Part shown: piece after piece, positions 35,539 to 43,531 of the stretch
Layout: the number at the start of each line of letters is the position of its first letter
Position numbering within the stretch: position 1 is the stretch's first letter
Assembly (NCBI GenBank): GCA_003577145.1
Contig: QEUP01000032.1
Coordinates: forward strand, 1-59,535
Length of the DNA: 59,535 nucleotides
Reading direction: 5' to 3'
Origin: Acidobacteriota bacterium
GTDB taxonomy: Bacteria > Actinomycetota > Acidimicrobiia > Acidimicrobiales > Microtrichaceae
The notes under the pieces: generated by a model
The model's database searches: none
Told to the model about the DNA's origin: nothing
The model's input: only the letters and a program-made list of their open reading frames with translations
Translations under genes and position numbers: made by a program

Positions 35539-36051
35539 GTGAAACAGGCCGATGATCGCCTGCTGTTCGAAGCATTTTTCGCATTGGAGTACCGGTCCGT
35601 GGTCAGTCTCGGTTTCGTCCTCAGCGGCTCCTGGGAGGCGGCAGAGGATCTGGCTCAGGATGCCTTCGCGGCCGCCCACCGCGACTGGCAGCGAATCGGC
35701 TGCTATGACAAGCCGGGCGCGTGGGTGCGGCGAGCGGTCTCCAATCGGGCGATCTCTCTACGGCGCAAGCGCGCGTCGGAGCACGACATCGCCCGCAGGC
35801 TCGTGGGAACCAGCTCGCCTGATGACCAGCTGAGTCCCGCAGACCACGAGCTGTGGGCTCGTGTCCGCTGCCTTCCACGGCGCCAGGCGCAGCTGGTGGC
35901 GTTGGTCTACCTCGAGGACCGGTCGGTGAAGGAGGCCTCCGACATCCTCGGCATCTCGGAACCGACGGCCAAGACCCATCTCCAACGCGCTCGTCGCCGG
36001 CTCGCCGAAGAGCTCGAGATCGAGGAGCAGAGCGAGATGGAACAGACATGA
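35539..36051 (+). CDS. ECF sigma factor, SigE-like family
   Basis: This 170-residue sigma-70 family member has region 2 (LLFEAFFALEYRSVVSLGFV, AAEDLAQDAFAAAHRDWQRI, GAWVRRAVSNRAISLRRKRA) and region 4 (LPRRQAQLVALVYLEDRSVKEASDILGI, with AKTHLQRARRRLAEEL). The frame opens 72 nt earlier, but GTG 35539 has GGGGAG 8 nt upstream and starts at the normal family position. It overlaps the next gene by ATGA. That gene encodes a single-pass membrane protein, the common sigma/anti-sigma layout. The signal it answers to is unknown. Confidence 0.9.
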   Translation: MKQADDRLLFEAFFALEYRSVVSLGFVLSGSWEAAEDLAQDAFAAAHRDWQRIGCYDKPGAWVRRAVSNRAISLRRKRASEHDIARRLVGTSSPDDQLSPADHELWARVRCLPRRQAQLVALVYLEDRSVKEASDILGISEPTAKTHLQRARRRLAEELEIEEQSEMEQT

Positions 36052-37292
36052 ACCTCGACCAGCGGCTCCGCTCGTCTGCGGCTCGGGTCCGATCTGCCGC
36101 CGACGAGATCACGATGCCCGACGCTACCGGCCTGGTGCCGGCCAGGAGCAGACGGCCGCTTCTCGCTGCGGCTGCCGCGCTGGCGCTGACCGCCGCGGTG
36201 GTCACGGTGGTGCTGCTGCTCGGTGCGCGGGAGGCTACCGAATCGGTGGCGACCGAGCCCTCCGCTCCCGAGCTCGCCACCGTTCCCCCCGAGCAGGACA
36301 CCTACGATCCGGACCACCTGGACGTCGTCGCCAGGTCCACGCCGGGCATCTCCGGCGCGGAGCTGGTCAACGAGCTCCAGAGGATCGAGCGCGCCGGGAA
36401 CCCCACGGTCGAGCCGCTGGTGTACGCGGGGCTGCGCGGGCCATTCTTCACCGAACATTGGGAGCTGGCTTCTGGTGGGTCATTCACGGTCACGACCGTT
36501 CGACCCGAGGATCTCGACACCCTGCTCGCAAACCTCACCCACGACCGTGCGCCGACCGACCTCGACGAGCCTGCGCCCGGAGCGCGTCGCTGGGAGCCCG
36601 AACTGGTCGGCGACCAGTGGGTGATCGCCTGGGAGGATCCCCGGGACGACATCGCGGTTGTCGTCACCGCGACGGCCGTCATCGGGCCCGATGTGGTTGA
36701 CGCGATCGCAGCCTCGACTCACACCGCCGTCTACCAGCCGAGGTCGACCGATGGTCGCCTCGAAGGCGACATGTACCGAGGAGTATGGGTGCTCGACGAC
36801 GTCCCATGGGTCGAGTCCCTCACGGGCCCGACGGCCCTCGACGCGGTGATCGGTACGCCGCCGCTGCTCGAGGTAGCCGGCGGCCTGGTGGGTGAGGGGG
36901 AGCACGGCGGGCGCCGCTACCTCAGCTACGCGGTGGTTGACCGAGAGGGTTATGCCAACTTCAGCCACCGCATCGGAGAGATCGATTCGTTTCCCGCCTT
37001 CGACGCCACCAGCGTGGTTCGGACTGCCGACTGGCAGGTCGGATTCGGGCCCCTCTCGAAGCTCGACGAGCCGGGGGAGGAGACCTATGTCTTCGGGATC
37101 GCCCCTGAGGGCGCGGTCGCCATCCGGCTGGTATTCGAGGACGGCAGTGAGGTGCACGCCGAGCTCGACCAACCGGCTTACGGAGTGTCGAGCATCTTCG
37201 TGCCCGTCGACCCCTCGCCGACCGGCTACGACCCGGTGGCCATCGACGCCCTCGACGACGCTGGTGCCGTGCTCGCCACCTGGCGCGCATGA
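36048..37292 (+). CDS. Single-pass membrane protein, putative anti-sigma factor
   Basis: This 414-residue protein has a 36-residue cytoplasmic part, one membrane helix (about 38-61, LLAAAAALALTAAVVTVVLLLG) and a large exported domain of unknown fold rich in Asp, Glu and Val. The ATGA overlap with the ECF sigma gene and the membrane topology suggest an anti-sigma factor or sensor. No HxxxCxxC zinc anti-sigma motif is present, so the inhibitory mechanism would differ. An in-frame upstream extension lies inside the sigma gene and is not real. Confidence 0.65.
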   Translation: MNLDQRLRSSAARVRSAADEITMPDATGLVPARSRRPLLAAAAALALTAAVVTVVLLLGAREATESVATEPSAPELATVPPEQDTYDPDHLDVVARSTPGISGAELVNELQRIERAGNPTVEPLVYAGLRGPFFTEHWELASGGSFTVTTVRPEDLDTLLANLTHDRAPTDLDEPAPGARRWEPELVGDQWVIAWEDPRDDIAVVVTATAVIGPDVVDAIAASTHTAVYQPRSTDGRLEGDMYRGVWVLDDVPWVESLTGPTALDAVIGTPPLLEVAGGLVGEGEHGGRRYLSYAVVDREGYANFSHRIGEIDSFPAFDATSVVRTADWQVGFGPLSKLDEPGEETYVFGIAPEGAVAIRLVFEDGSEVHAELDQPAYGVSSIFVPVDPSPTGYDPVAIDALDDAGAVLATWRA

Positions 37293-37448
37293 CGTCGTGG
37301 GGCGGCCCCCGGGGCTGCGACGTCTGCCTACCGTCCGGTAGCCTGGCTCGCGGAGCCTGTCGGCTCGTGGGCTGCGTGATCTGGTGCCGGATGGCCCCAG
37401 CCCGCAACTGAAGAGACAATTGCCTACTTCTGTCGCGGGAGGACCGCT
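37291..37448 (+). promoter_or_regulatory. ahcY promoter and structured leader
   Basis: A hairpin with outer arms gacgtcg (37291-37297) and cgacgtc (37318-37324) may end the sigma operon. TAGCCT at 37339-37344 is a likely -10, giving a leader of about 97 nt. Near the gene, cccgcaactgaag (37401-37413) pairs with cttctgtcgcggg (37427-37439) with two mismatches and a 13-nt loop. The right arm covers the first three bases of the SD GGGAGGA (37437-37443), so folding could limit translation. It does not match the SAH riboswitch consensus that I know. Confidence 0.5.
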
Positions 37449-38888
37449 GTGAGCTTCACTGATTTCAAGGTGGCCGATCTGTCGTTGGCCGAGTTCGGGC
37501 GCAAGGAGATCCGCCTTGCCGAACACGAGATGCCCGGCCTGATGGCGACACGTGCCGAGTACGTCGACTCTCAACCCCTGAAGGGGGCAAGGATCACCGG
37601 CTCGCTGCACATGACAGTGCAGACGGCCGTGCTGATCGAGACCCTCGTCGCCCTCGGAGCGCAGGTCCGCTGGGCGTCCTGCAACATCTTCTCGACCCAG
37701 GACCACGCCGCCGCGGCGGTGGCCGTGGGTCCTGCAGGTACTCCCGACGAGCCGCTGGGCGTGCCGGTCTATGCGTGGAAGGGCGAGACGCTCGACGAGT
37801 ACTGGTGGTGCACCCAACGGGTCCTGCGCTGGCCCGACGGTCGAGGGCCGAACATGATCCTCGACGACGGCGGTGATGCGACCCTCCTCGTGCACAAAGG
37901 CACCGAGTTCGAGAAGGCGGGCACCGTGCCGGAGCCGAGCGAAGACGACCCCGAGGAGTGGGCCGTCGTTCTCTCAGTCCTTCGCGAGACGATGGAGGAG
38001 GACACGACCCTCTGGACCAGCATCGGTGCCGGGGTCAAGGGAGTCACCGAGGAGACGACCACGGGCGTCCACCGCCTCTACCAGATGTTCGACAACGGCG
38101 AGCTGCTCTTCCCCGCCATCAACGTGAACGACTCGGTCACCAAGTCGAAGTTCGACAACCTCTACGGCTGCCGGCACTCGCTCGTGGACGGGCTCAACCG
38201 GGCCACCGATGTCATGATCGGTGGGAAGACCGCACTCGTCTGCGGGTACGGCGACGTCGGCAAGGGGTGCGCCCAATCGCTGCGCGGCCAGGGTGCCCGG
38301 GTGATCATCGCCGAAGTCGACCCCATCTGCGCCCTCCAGGCGGCGATGGAGGGCTACGAGGTTCGCACGCTCGAGGATGTCGTGGAGACCGTCGACATCT
38401 TCATCACCGCCACGGGCAACCGCGACATCATCAGTGCCGAGCACATGGCGCTGATGAAGCACCAGGCGATAGTTGCCAACATCGGCCACTTCGACAACGA
38501 GATAGACATGGCGGGGCTCCAAAAGATGTCCGACGTGCAGCGCGTGAACATCAAGCCGCAGGTCGACGAGTACGTGTTCCCCGACGGGCATTCGGTACTG
38601 GTTCTCGCCGAGGGTCGGCTGATGAACCTCGGCTGCGCCACCGGACACCCGAGCTTCGTGATGTCCAACAGCTTCACCAACCAGGTCATCGCCCAGATCG
38701 AGCTGTTCAACAACACAGACGACTACCCGTTGGGTGTCTACACGCTCCCCAAGCATCTCGATGAACGGGTCGCACGACTGCACCTCGATGCCTTGGGTGT
38801 GAGGCTGACCAAGTTGACCAAGGCGCAGGCCGACTACATCGGTGTCCCGATCGAGGGCCCGTACAAGCCCGATCTGTACCGCTACTGA
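37449..38888 (+). CDS. ahcY: S-adenosylhomocysteine hydrolase
   Basis: This 479-residue enzyme reversibly splits S-adenosylhomocysteine into adenosine and homocysteine, relieving inhibition of methyltransferases. Seen are [11 protein letters not shown], the [15 protein letters not shown] substrate loop, the NAD-binding [20 protein letters not shown] (near 266), [13 protein letters not shown] and [13 protein letters not shown], ending in KPDLYRY as usual. GTG 37449 is led by a strong GGGAGGA. Length matches the long actinobacterial form. The leader can fold over the SD. Confidence 0.97.
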   Translation: MSFTDFKVADLSLAEFGRKEIRLAEHEMPGLMATRAEYVDSQPLKGARITGSLHMTVQTAVLIETLVALGAQVRWASCNIFSTQDHAAAAVAVGPAGTPDEPLGVPVYAWKGETLDEYWWCTQRVLRWPDGRGPNMILDDGGDATLLVHKGTEFEKAGTVPEPSEDDPEEWAVVLSVLRETMEEDTTLWTSIGAGVKGVTEETTTGVHRLYQMFDNGELLFPAINVNDSVTKSKFDNLYGCRHSLVDGLNRATDVMIGGKTALVCGYGDVGKGCAQSLRGQGARVIIAEVDPICALQAAMEGYEVRTLEDVVETVDIFITATGNRDIISAEHMALMKHQAIVANIGHFDNEIDMAGLQKMSDVQRVNIKPQVDEYVFPDGHSVLVLAEGRLMNLGCATGHPSFVMSNSFTNQVIAQIELFNNTDDYPLGVYTLPKHLDERVARLHLDALGVRLTKLTKAQADYIGVPIEGPYKPDLYRY

Positions 38889-38921
38889 CCCCGGTTTCCA
38901 CCGCTACAGGCAGGGTGCGAA

Positions 38922-39770
38922 ATGGAGAATCTCGACGAGAAGGTCGTGCTGGTCACCGGTGGTGCCAGCGGCATCGGCCGGGCGATGGCCGAAGCTTTCG
39001 GGGCGCGAGATGCCCGGCTGGTGATGGCCGACATCGAAGAGGACGCCCTCAGGTCGACAGCAGAGGACATGCGTGCCAATGGCAGCACCGTCCTCGAAGT
39101 CCTGACCGACGTGTCCGATGCCGGGTCGATGGACCGGCTCGCCGCCACGGCCCTCGACGAGTTCGGTCGGGTCGACGTCATCTGCCTCAACGCGGGTGTC
39201 GGCGGCGGCGGGACCATGTGGGATCTCTCCACCGGCGACTGGGAGTGGGTGATCGGCGTGAACCTGTGGGGGGTGATCCACGGCATCAGGGTGTTCGTGC
39301 CCCATCTGGTGGCCCAGGGCTCGGGACACGTGGTCATCACTGCCTCGATCGCCGGCCTGGTGTCCGCCCCGGGACTCGGGCCCTACAACGCGACGAAGCA
39401 CGCCGCTGTGTCGATCGCCGAGACGCTCAGCGGCGAGCTCGTGCAGGCGAACCTCGACATCGGGGTCTCGGTCCTGTGTCCCAGCTTCGTGAAGACCCGG
39501 ATCTGGGACTCCGAGCGGAATCGCCCCGCCCACCTCAGCGGAGGCGGCGAGGGCCTGACGGTGGAGGAGCGGGCTGCGCTGGCCGACGCAGCCGAAGCCT
39601 ATTTCGCCGAGGCGCTCGATCCCGCGGTCGTCGCCGAGCAGGTCGTCGAGGCAGTGGAGCAGAGGCGCTTCGCCATACTGCCGAACCCCGAGCTGAACGA
39701 TCTGGTGCGTGCCGACGTCGAGCGCCTGTTGAGCGGTGAGGGCCCGTCGGGGGAGAACCCGTTCTTCTGA
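38922..39770 (+). CDS. Short-chain dehydrogenase/reductase
   Basis: This 282-residue classical SDR has VTGGASGIGRAMAEAFG, LNAGVGGGGTMWDL, catalytic serine in ITASIAGLVSAPG and YNATK for the Tyr/Lys pair, then LCPSFVKTRIWDSERNRP. It is most like actinobacterial SDRs acting on lipids, steroids or xenobiotic alcohols; the substrate is unknown. It is followed after 14 bp by a paralogue with the same layout, so the two arose by tandem duplication. It starts 33 bp after ahcY and may share its transcript. Confidence 0.88.
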   Translation: MENLDEKVVLVTGGASGIGRAMAEAFGARDARLVMADIEEDALRSTAEDMRANGSTVLEVLTDVSDAGSMDRLAATALDEFGRVDVICLNAGVGGGGTMWDLSTGDWEWVIGVNLWGVIHGIRVFVPHLVAQGSGHVVITASIAGLVSAPGLGPYNATKHAAVSIAETLSGELVQANLDIGVSVLCPSFVKTRIWDSERNRPAHLSGGGEGLTVEERAALADAAEAYFAEALDPAVVAEQVVEAVEQRRFAILPNPELNDLVRADVERLLSGEGPSGENPFF

Positions 39771-39784
39771 AGGGGAGGAATGAC

Positions 39785-40639
39785 ATGGACGACTTCGAGG
39801 GCAAGACGGTGGTGGTCACAGGGGGAGCCAGTGGCATAGGTCGGGCGCTGGCGCAGCGGTTCGGCCGCGCGGGCATGAAGGTCGTGCTGGCTGACATCGA
39901 GGCGGAGGCGCTCGACAAGGTCGTCGCCGAGCTCGAAAGTGACGGTGTCGACACCCTGGGCAGGGTCACCGACGTCGCCGATGCAGACGATGTCGAGGGG
40001 CTGGCGCTGGACGCCATGGACCACTTCGGTGCGGTCCATGTCGTGTGCAACAACGCAGGGGTGGCCGGCGGGGGGCGATTGTGGGAGATCCCCCTCAACG
40101 AGTGGAAGTGGGTGCTGGGTGTCAACCTGTGGGGTGTGATCCACGGGGTGCGCAGCTTCGTGCCCCGTATCATCGAGGCAGGTGGGGGACACGTCGTGAA
40201 CGTCGCCTCCATGGCGGGGATGGTGTCGGCGCCGGGCATGTCGCCCTACAACGTCTCCAAGTTCGGGGTGGTGACGCTCTCGGAGGCGCTCTTCTTCGAG
40301 TTGGCGATGACGCAGCCCGGCATCGGGGTCAGCGTGGTGTGCCCCGGTTGGGTGAACACGCGCATCCACGAGGCCGATCGCAACCGCCCGGCCGAGCTCG
40401 CGCCGGAGGAGGAGCGCCGGCTCACGCCCGACGAGGAGATGCTGCGGGGCATGATCGAGCAGCTGATCACCTCGGGGATCGATCCCGCCGAGGTTGCCGG
40501 GCTCGTCTTCGACGCGGTTCGTGACAACCGGTTCTACGTCTTCACCGGGGAGTCATGGATCGAGGCGGCCCGGCAGCGCTTCGGCCGGATCGTCGCGGGA
40601 GAGAACCCGCAGATGGCGATTCCCACTGCTGACGACTGA
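39785..40639 (+). CDS. Short-chain dehydrogenase/reductase, tandem paralogue
   Basis: This 284-residue classical SDR has VTGGASGIGRALAQRFG, CNNAGVAGGGRLWEI, NVASMAGMVSAPGMSPYNVSKFG and VCPGWVNTRIHEADRNRP. These parallel the preceding protein segment by segment, including the rare NRP stretch after the catalytic region, which marks recent common ancestry. AGGGGAGG lies before ATG 39785. The two could act on related substrates or form a heteromer. The substrate is unknown. Confidence 0.88.
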   Translation: MDDFEGKTVVVTGGASGIGRALAQRFGRAGMKVVLADIEAEALDKVVAELESDGVDTLGRVTDVADADDVEGLALDAMDHFGAVHVVCNNAGVAGGGRLWEIPLNEWKWVLGVNLWGVIHGVRSFVPRIIEAGGGHVVNVASMAGMVSAPGMSPYNVSKFGVVTLSEALFFELAMTQPGIGVSVVCPGWVNTRIHEADRNRPAELAPEEERRLTPDEEMLRGMIEQLITSGIDPAEVAGLVFDAVRDNRFYVFTGESWIEAARQRFGRIVAGENPQMAIPTADD

Positions 40640-40705
40640 TCACTCTCAGTGGTCCGGGCGTGTGGATGAGTTGAAATCGGCGCGTCCCTGCCGACGGGAG
40701 GGGGC

Positions 40706-42331
40706 ATGGCGCTCGCACAGGCAGTGGAACCCCCCACCGACAGCTCCGCCGCGCAGGGGAAAACGACCCACAGCATCCGCTTCTGGCTGTTCATGGTCGG
40801 CGCGGTCACCGCGGCCGCCGGTCTGCTGTTCGGGTACGACCAAGGAGTCATCTCCGGGGCCCTCGACTTCATCAAGGAGGACTTCCACCTCAGCACGACA
40901 CTGGTGCAGGTCGTCACCTCCTGGGTCGCGCTCGGCGCTCTTGTGGGGGCGGCGACGGGGGGCTGGATCGCCGACTCGATCGGTCGTCGCCGAGCAGGGA
41001 TGCTCGGAGGGGTCCTCTTCATCGTCGGGGCGCTGATCCAGGCCTTCTCGCTCGACACCGGCATGCTCGTGCTCGGTCGGTTCGTGATCGGCTCCGGCGT
41101 GGGAGTGGCGTCGGTTGCAGCGCCGCTCTACGCCGCTGAGATGGCGCCGTCGAAGCTCCGCGGGCGATTCGTCTCGACCTACCAGCTCGCCATCACGATG
41201 GGCATCCTGTTTGCCTACATCGTAGATGCGATCCTCACGCGAACCGGCAACTGGCGGCTGATGCTGGGTGTCTCGGCAGTCGTGGGCGTGCTGCTCGTGA
41301 TCGGGATGTTCGTGGTCCCCGAGACGGCGCGCTGGCTCATCCGACAGAAGCGCAGCGACGAAGCCCGTCAGACGCTCGAGAAGGTGCGCCCGGCCGAGCT
41401 CGTCGACGAGAAGCTCCAGTCGATCGCCGGCGAGATCGATGAGGAGGAGGTGGGGAGGTTCCGGGAGCTCTTCCAGCCTGCCCTGCGCCGGCCGCTCTAC
41501 ATCGGCGTCACCCTTGCCATCCTGCAGCAGGTGACCGGCATCAACGCCATCATCTACTACGCCGACGAGATCTTCGCCGACGCGGGATTCACATCGGTGG
41601 AGGCCCAGGCGGACGCAACCCTTGTCGCAGTCGGAGTCGTGAACGTCCTCGCCACCCTGATCGCGGTCGCCTTCATCGACAAGGTGGGGAGGCGACCGCT
41701 GCTGTTCGCGGGTCTCACCGGCATGTTCGTCGCTCTCACGGGAGCAGCCCTGGCCTTCCTGTTCATCGACCCCGACATGCATCCGACCGGGCCGAGCGTC
41801 CTCGGCATCGCGACCATGGCGTGTGTGGTGGTGTTCATAGCTTCGTTCGCGTTCTCCATGGGACCGATCACCTGGACGATCATCAACGAGATCTACCCGA
41901 CACGCATTCGAGGGAAGGCGGTCGCTCTGGCCACGAGCGTCAACTGGCTCGGGGTCTTCCTGGTCAGCCAGTTCTTCCTGACCTTCGTCGACACCGTGGG
42001 GACGTCGGTGACCTTCGGGCTGTTCGCGGCAATGACGGTGCTGACCTTCCTGTTCGTGCTCACGAAGGTCCCCGAGACCAAGGGCTACACGCTCGAGGAG
42101 ATCAGCGGGATCTGGGAGTCCCCCGCAGGCAGGCGGCCCGCGCCGGCCGGGGGCATCCGTGGCCTCGCGGTGCCCGACAGCTATGTGACGGACTCCCTCG
42201 ACGCCGTTGCCGAGCGCGACGCGGTCGAGACCCTCGAGCGGCTGGGCAAGACCCCGCCGGCAAGGCCCCGCGGCGACCGCCGAGACGCGGCGACGGTGGA
42301 GGAACCGGGTGGGAACGGATCCGGCGGCTGA
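40706..42331 (+). CDS. Sugar-porter MFS transporter
   Basis: This 541-residue protein with about 12 membrane helices belongs to the MFS sugar porter family: LLFGYDQGVISGALDFI, DSIGRRRAG, PETARWLIRQKR, QQVTGINAIIYYADEIF, DKVGRRPLL and VPETKGYTLEEI. It probably imports a sugar or polyol with protons. The cytoplasmic N-terminus and an extended 70-residue C-terminal tail (Arg/Pro/Gly-rich) flank the core. GGAGGGGG lies before ATG 40706. The stop codon falls in a 12-bp triplication (42318-42353). The substrate is unknown. Confidence 0.92.
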   Translation: MALAQAVEPPTDSSAAQGKTTHSIRFWLFMVGAVTAAAGLLFGYDQGVISGALDFIKEDFHLSTTLVQVVTSWVALGALVGAATGGWIADSIGRRRAGMLGGVLFIVGALIQAFSLDTGMLVLGRFVIGSGVGVASVAAPLYAAEMAPSKLRGRFVSTYQLAITMGILFAYIVDAILTRTGNWRLMLGVSAVVGVLLVIGMFVVPETARWLIRQKRSDEARQTLEKVRPAELVDEKLQSIAGEIDEEEVGRFRELFQPALRRPLYIGVTLAILQQVTGINAIIYYADEIFADAGFTSVEAQADATLVAVGVVNVLATLIAVAFIDKVGRRPLLFAGLTGMFVALTGAALAFLFIDPDMHPTGPSVLGIATMACVVVFIASFAFSMGPITWTIINEIYPTRIRGKAVALATSVNWLGVFLVSQFFLTFVDTVGTSVTFGLFAAMTVLTFLFVLTKVPETKGYTLEEISGIWESPAGRRPAPAGGIRGLAVPDSYVTDSLDAVAERDAVETLERLGKTPPARPRGDRRDAATVEEPGGNGSGG

Positions 42332-42353
42332 TCCGGCGGCTGATCCGGCGGCC
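42318..42353 (+). repeat. 12-bp unit repeated three times across the transporter stop
   Basis: gatccggcggct occurs at 42318 and 42330, and with its last base changed at 42342. The TGA stop (42329-42331) spans the first junction, so a second in-frame TGA follows one unit later. Confidence 0.8.
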
Positions 42354-42394
42354 GTGGGGCCGGCTGTCCCTGGCCGCTCGTACTGTGGTTGTCG

Positions 42395-43390
42395 ATGCTG
42401 TTCCCAGGTCGTTGCCCGGTATGTCAACGCGTCGGTGACTCACCGTGCTCGGAGTGCCTGTCGTGGCTGAGCCTCGAGGGACGCGTCGACCCGCCCGCCG
42501 GGCTCGATCGCTGCTACTGCGTGCTTCGCTACGACGAGCACGGCCGGCGCCTGATAGCCGGGCTGAAGTTCAAGAACCAGCGTGCCGGTCTCGGTCGGCT
42601 CGCCGCCGCGATGGCCCGTCTCGTGTCGGGCGAGGGCAGCGATCTGGTCACGTGGGTGCCGACCACTGCTGCTCGGCGGCGTCGCCGGGGCTACGACCAG
42701 GCCGAGTTGCTGGCCCGGGCAGTGGGCAAGAGGCTGCTCGTGCCGGTCGCGGCCGGACTCGTGCGCGAGCCCGGCCCACCGCAGACAGGCCGCCGGAGGG
42801 CCGAACGCCTGGAAGGGCCGCGGTTGCGGCCGCGACGACCCGTCCGCGGGGCAGTGCTGGTCGTCGACGACGTCCTCACCACTGGAGCGACTCTCACCGC
42901 CGCCGCCGGCGCGCTCAGGAGTGGGGGAGCCTCGCACGTCGTCGGCCTGACCCTCGCGCGTACCCCGCGTCCAGTAGGCGTGGGCGGCCCCCGACGGCGC
43001 GCCCACCCGGTCGGGGTGCCGGGGGGCTCGGTAGTGTCACATCGCGGCTTCGAGGAGGAACAGGTGGAGATATCGGTGAGTGCCCGCCACACGGAGATCC
43101 CGCCTGCATTGCGTGAGGCCGTGGTTCAGAAGGTGGGCCGGCTCGACCGCCTCCTCCCCCAGCTCGATCGCGCCCAGGTGCTCTTCGACGAGGAGAAGAA
43201 CCCACGGATCAGCGACAAGGAGATCTGCGAGGTCACAGTGGAAGGCCGCGGTCATCGTGTCAGGGGCAAGGCTCGTGGTCCTGACGGCTTCGTCGCGGTC
43301 GATCGCGCCGTCGAGAAGCTCGCACAGCAGCTCCACAAGCTCAAGACCAAGCTCGACCGCCGGCACAGGGGTGGAGGCACGATCAGGTGA
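42395..43390 (+). CDS. ComF-like phosphoribosyltransferase fused in frame to HPF
   Basis: The first 210 or so residues are ComF: an N-terminal zinc finger (CPVCQRVGDSPCSEC), YDEHGRRLIAGLKFKNQ, VPTTAARRRRRGYDQAELLAR and the PRPP loop VLVVDDVLTTGATLTAA. ComF family proteins support DNA uptake or have unknown phosphoribosyl roles. The domain ends near LTLARTPR, but no stop follows. The same frame crosses about 30 residues that look like translated intergenic DNA (VGVGGPRRRAHPVGVPGG) into a complete HPF domain. ATG 42395 is preferred over TTG 42389. A lost stop or a sequencing indel could explain the fusion. Usually these are two adjacent genes. Confidence 0.82.
   Translation: MLFPGRCPVCQRVGDSPCSECLSWLSLEGRVDPPAGLDRCYCVLRYDEHGRRLIAGLKFKNQRAGLGRLAAAMARLVSGEGSDLVTWVPTTAARRRRRGYDQAELLARAVGKRLLVPVAAGLVREPGPPQTGRRRAERLEGPRLRPRRPVRGAVLVVDDVLTTGATLTAAAGALRSGGASHVVGLTLARTPRPVGVGGPRRRAHPVGVPGGSVVSHRGFEEEQVEISVSARHTEIPPALREAVVQKVGRLDRLLPQLDRAQVLFDEEKNPRISDKEICEVTVEGRGHRVRGKARGPDGFVAVDRAVEKLAQQLHKLKTKLDRRHRGGGTIR
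43064..43390 (+). CDS. hpf: Ribosome hibernation-promoting factor, short form, internal start
   Basis: This 108-residue protein (EISVSARHTEIPPALREAVVQ, then EEKNPRISDKEICEVTV and VAVDRAVEKLAQQLHKLKTK) is an HPF/YfiA domain that binds the 30S decoding region and idles ribosomes. GTG 43064 has a strong GAGGAGG (43052-43058) with a 5-nt spacer, so it can be made alone although it is in frame with comF. A TAGTGT box lies at 43032-43037. Most Actinobacteria carry a long HPF with a C-terminal dimerisation domain; that domain is absent here. Confidence 0.88.
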   Translation: MEISVSARHTEIPPALREAVVQKVGRLDRLLPQLDRAQVLFDEEKNPRISDKEICEVTVEGRGHRVRGKARGPDGFVAVDRAVEKLAQQLHKLKTKLDRRHRGGGTIR

Positions 43391-43531
43391 GGCGCGCGGT
43401 TTGGCGCTCGCCTGACACGGCAAGCGAGGCCCGAAGGCGTATCGTCGTTGGGGTGACAGCCGTTGCCGCCGACCGATCTCGCTGCGGTCGAGCGCGGTGG
43501 CTCCGAGTGCCCTCTGGTGAGGAGTGAAGCG

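Noticed and set aside
37345-37448. Known SAH riboswitch before ahcY
   Set aside because: The leader is structured but lacks the conserved core I know for that class; reported only as an unassigned hairpin.
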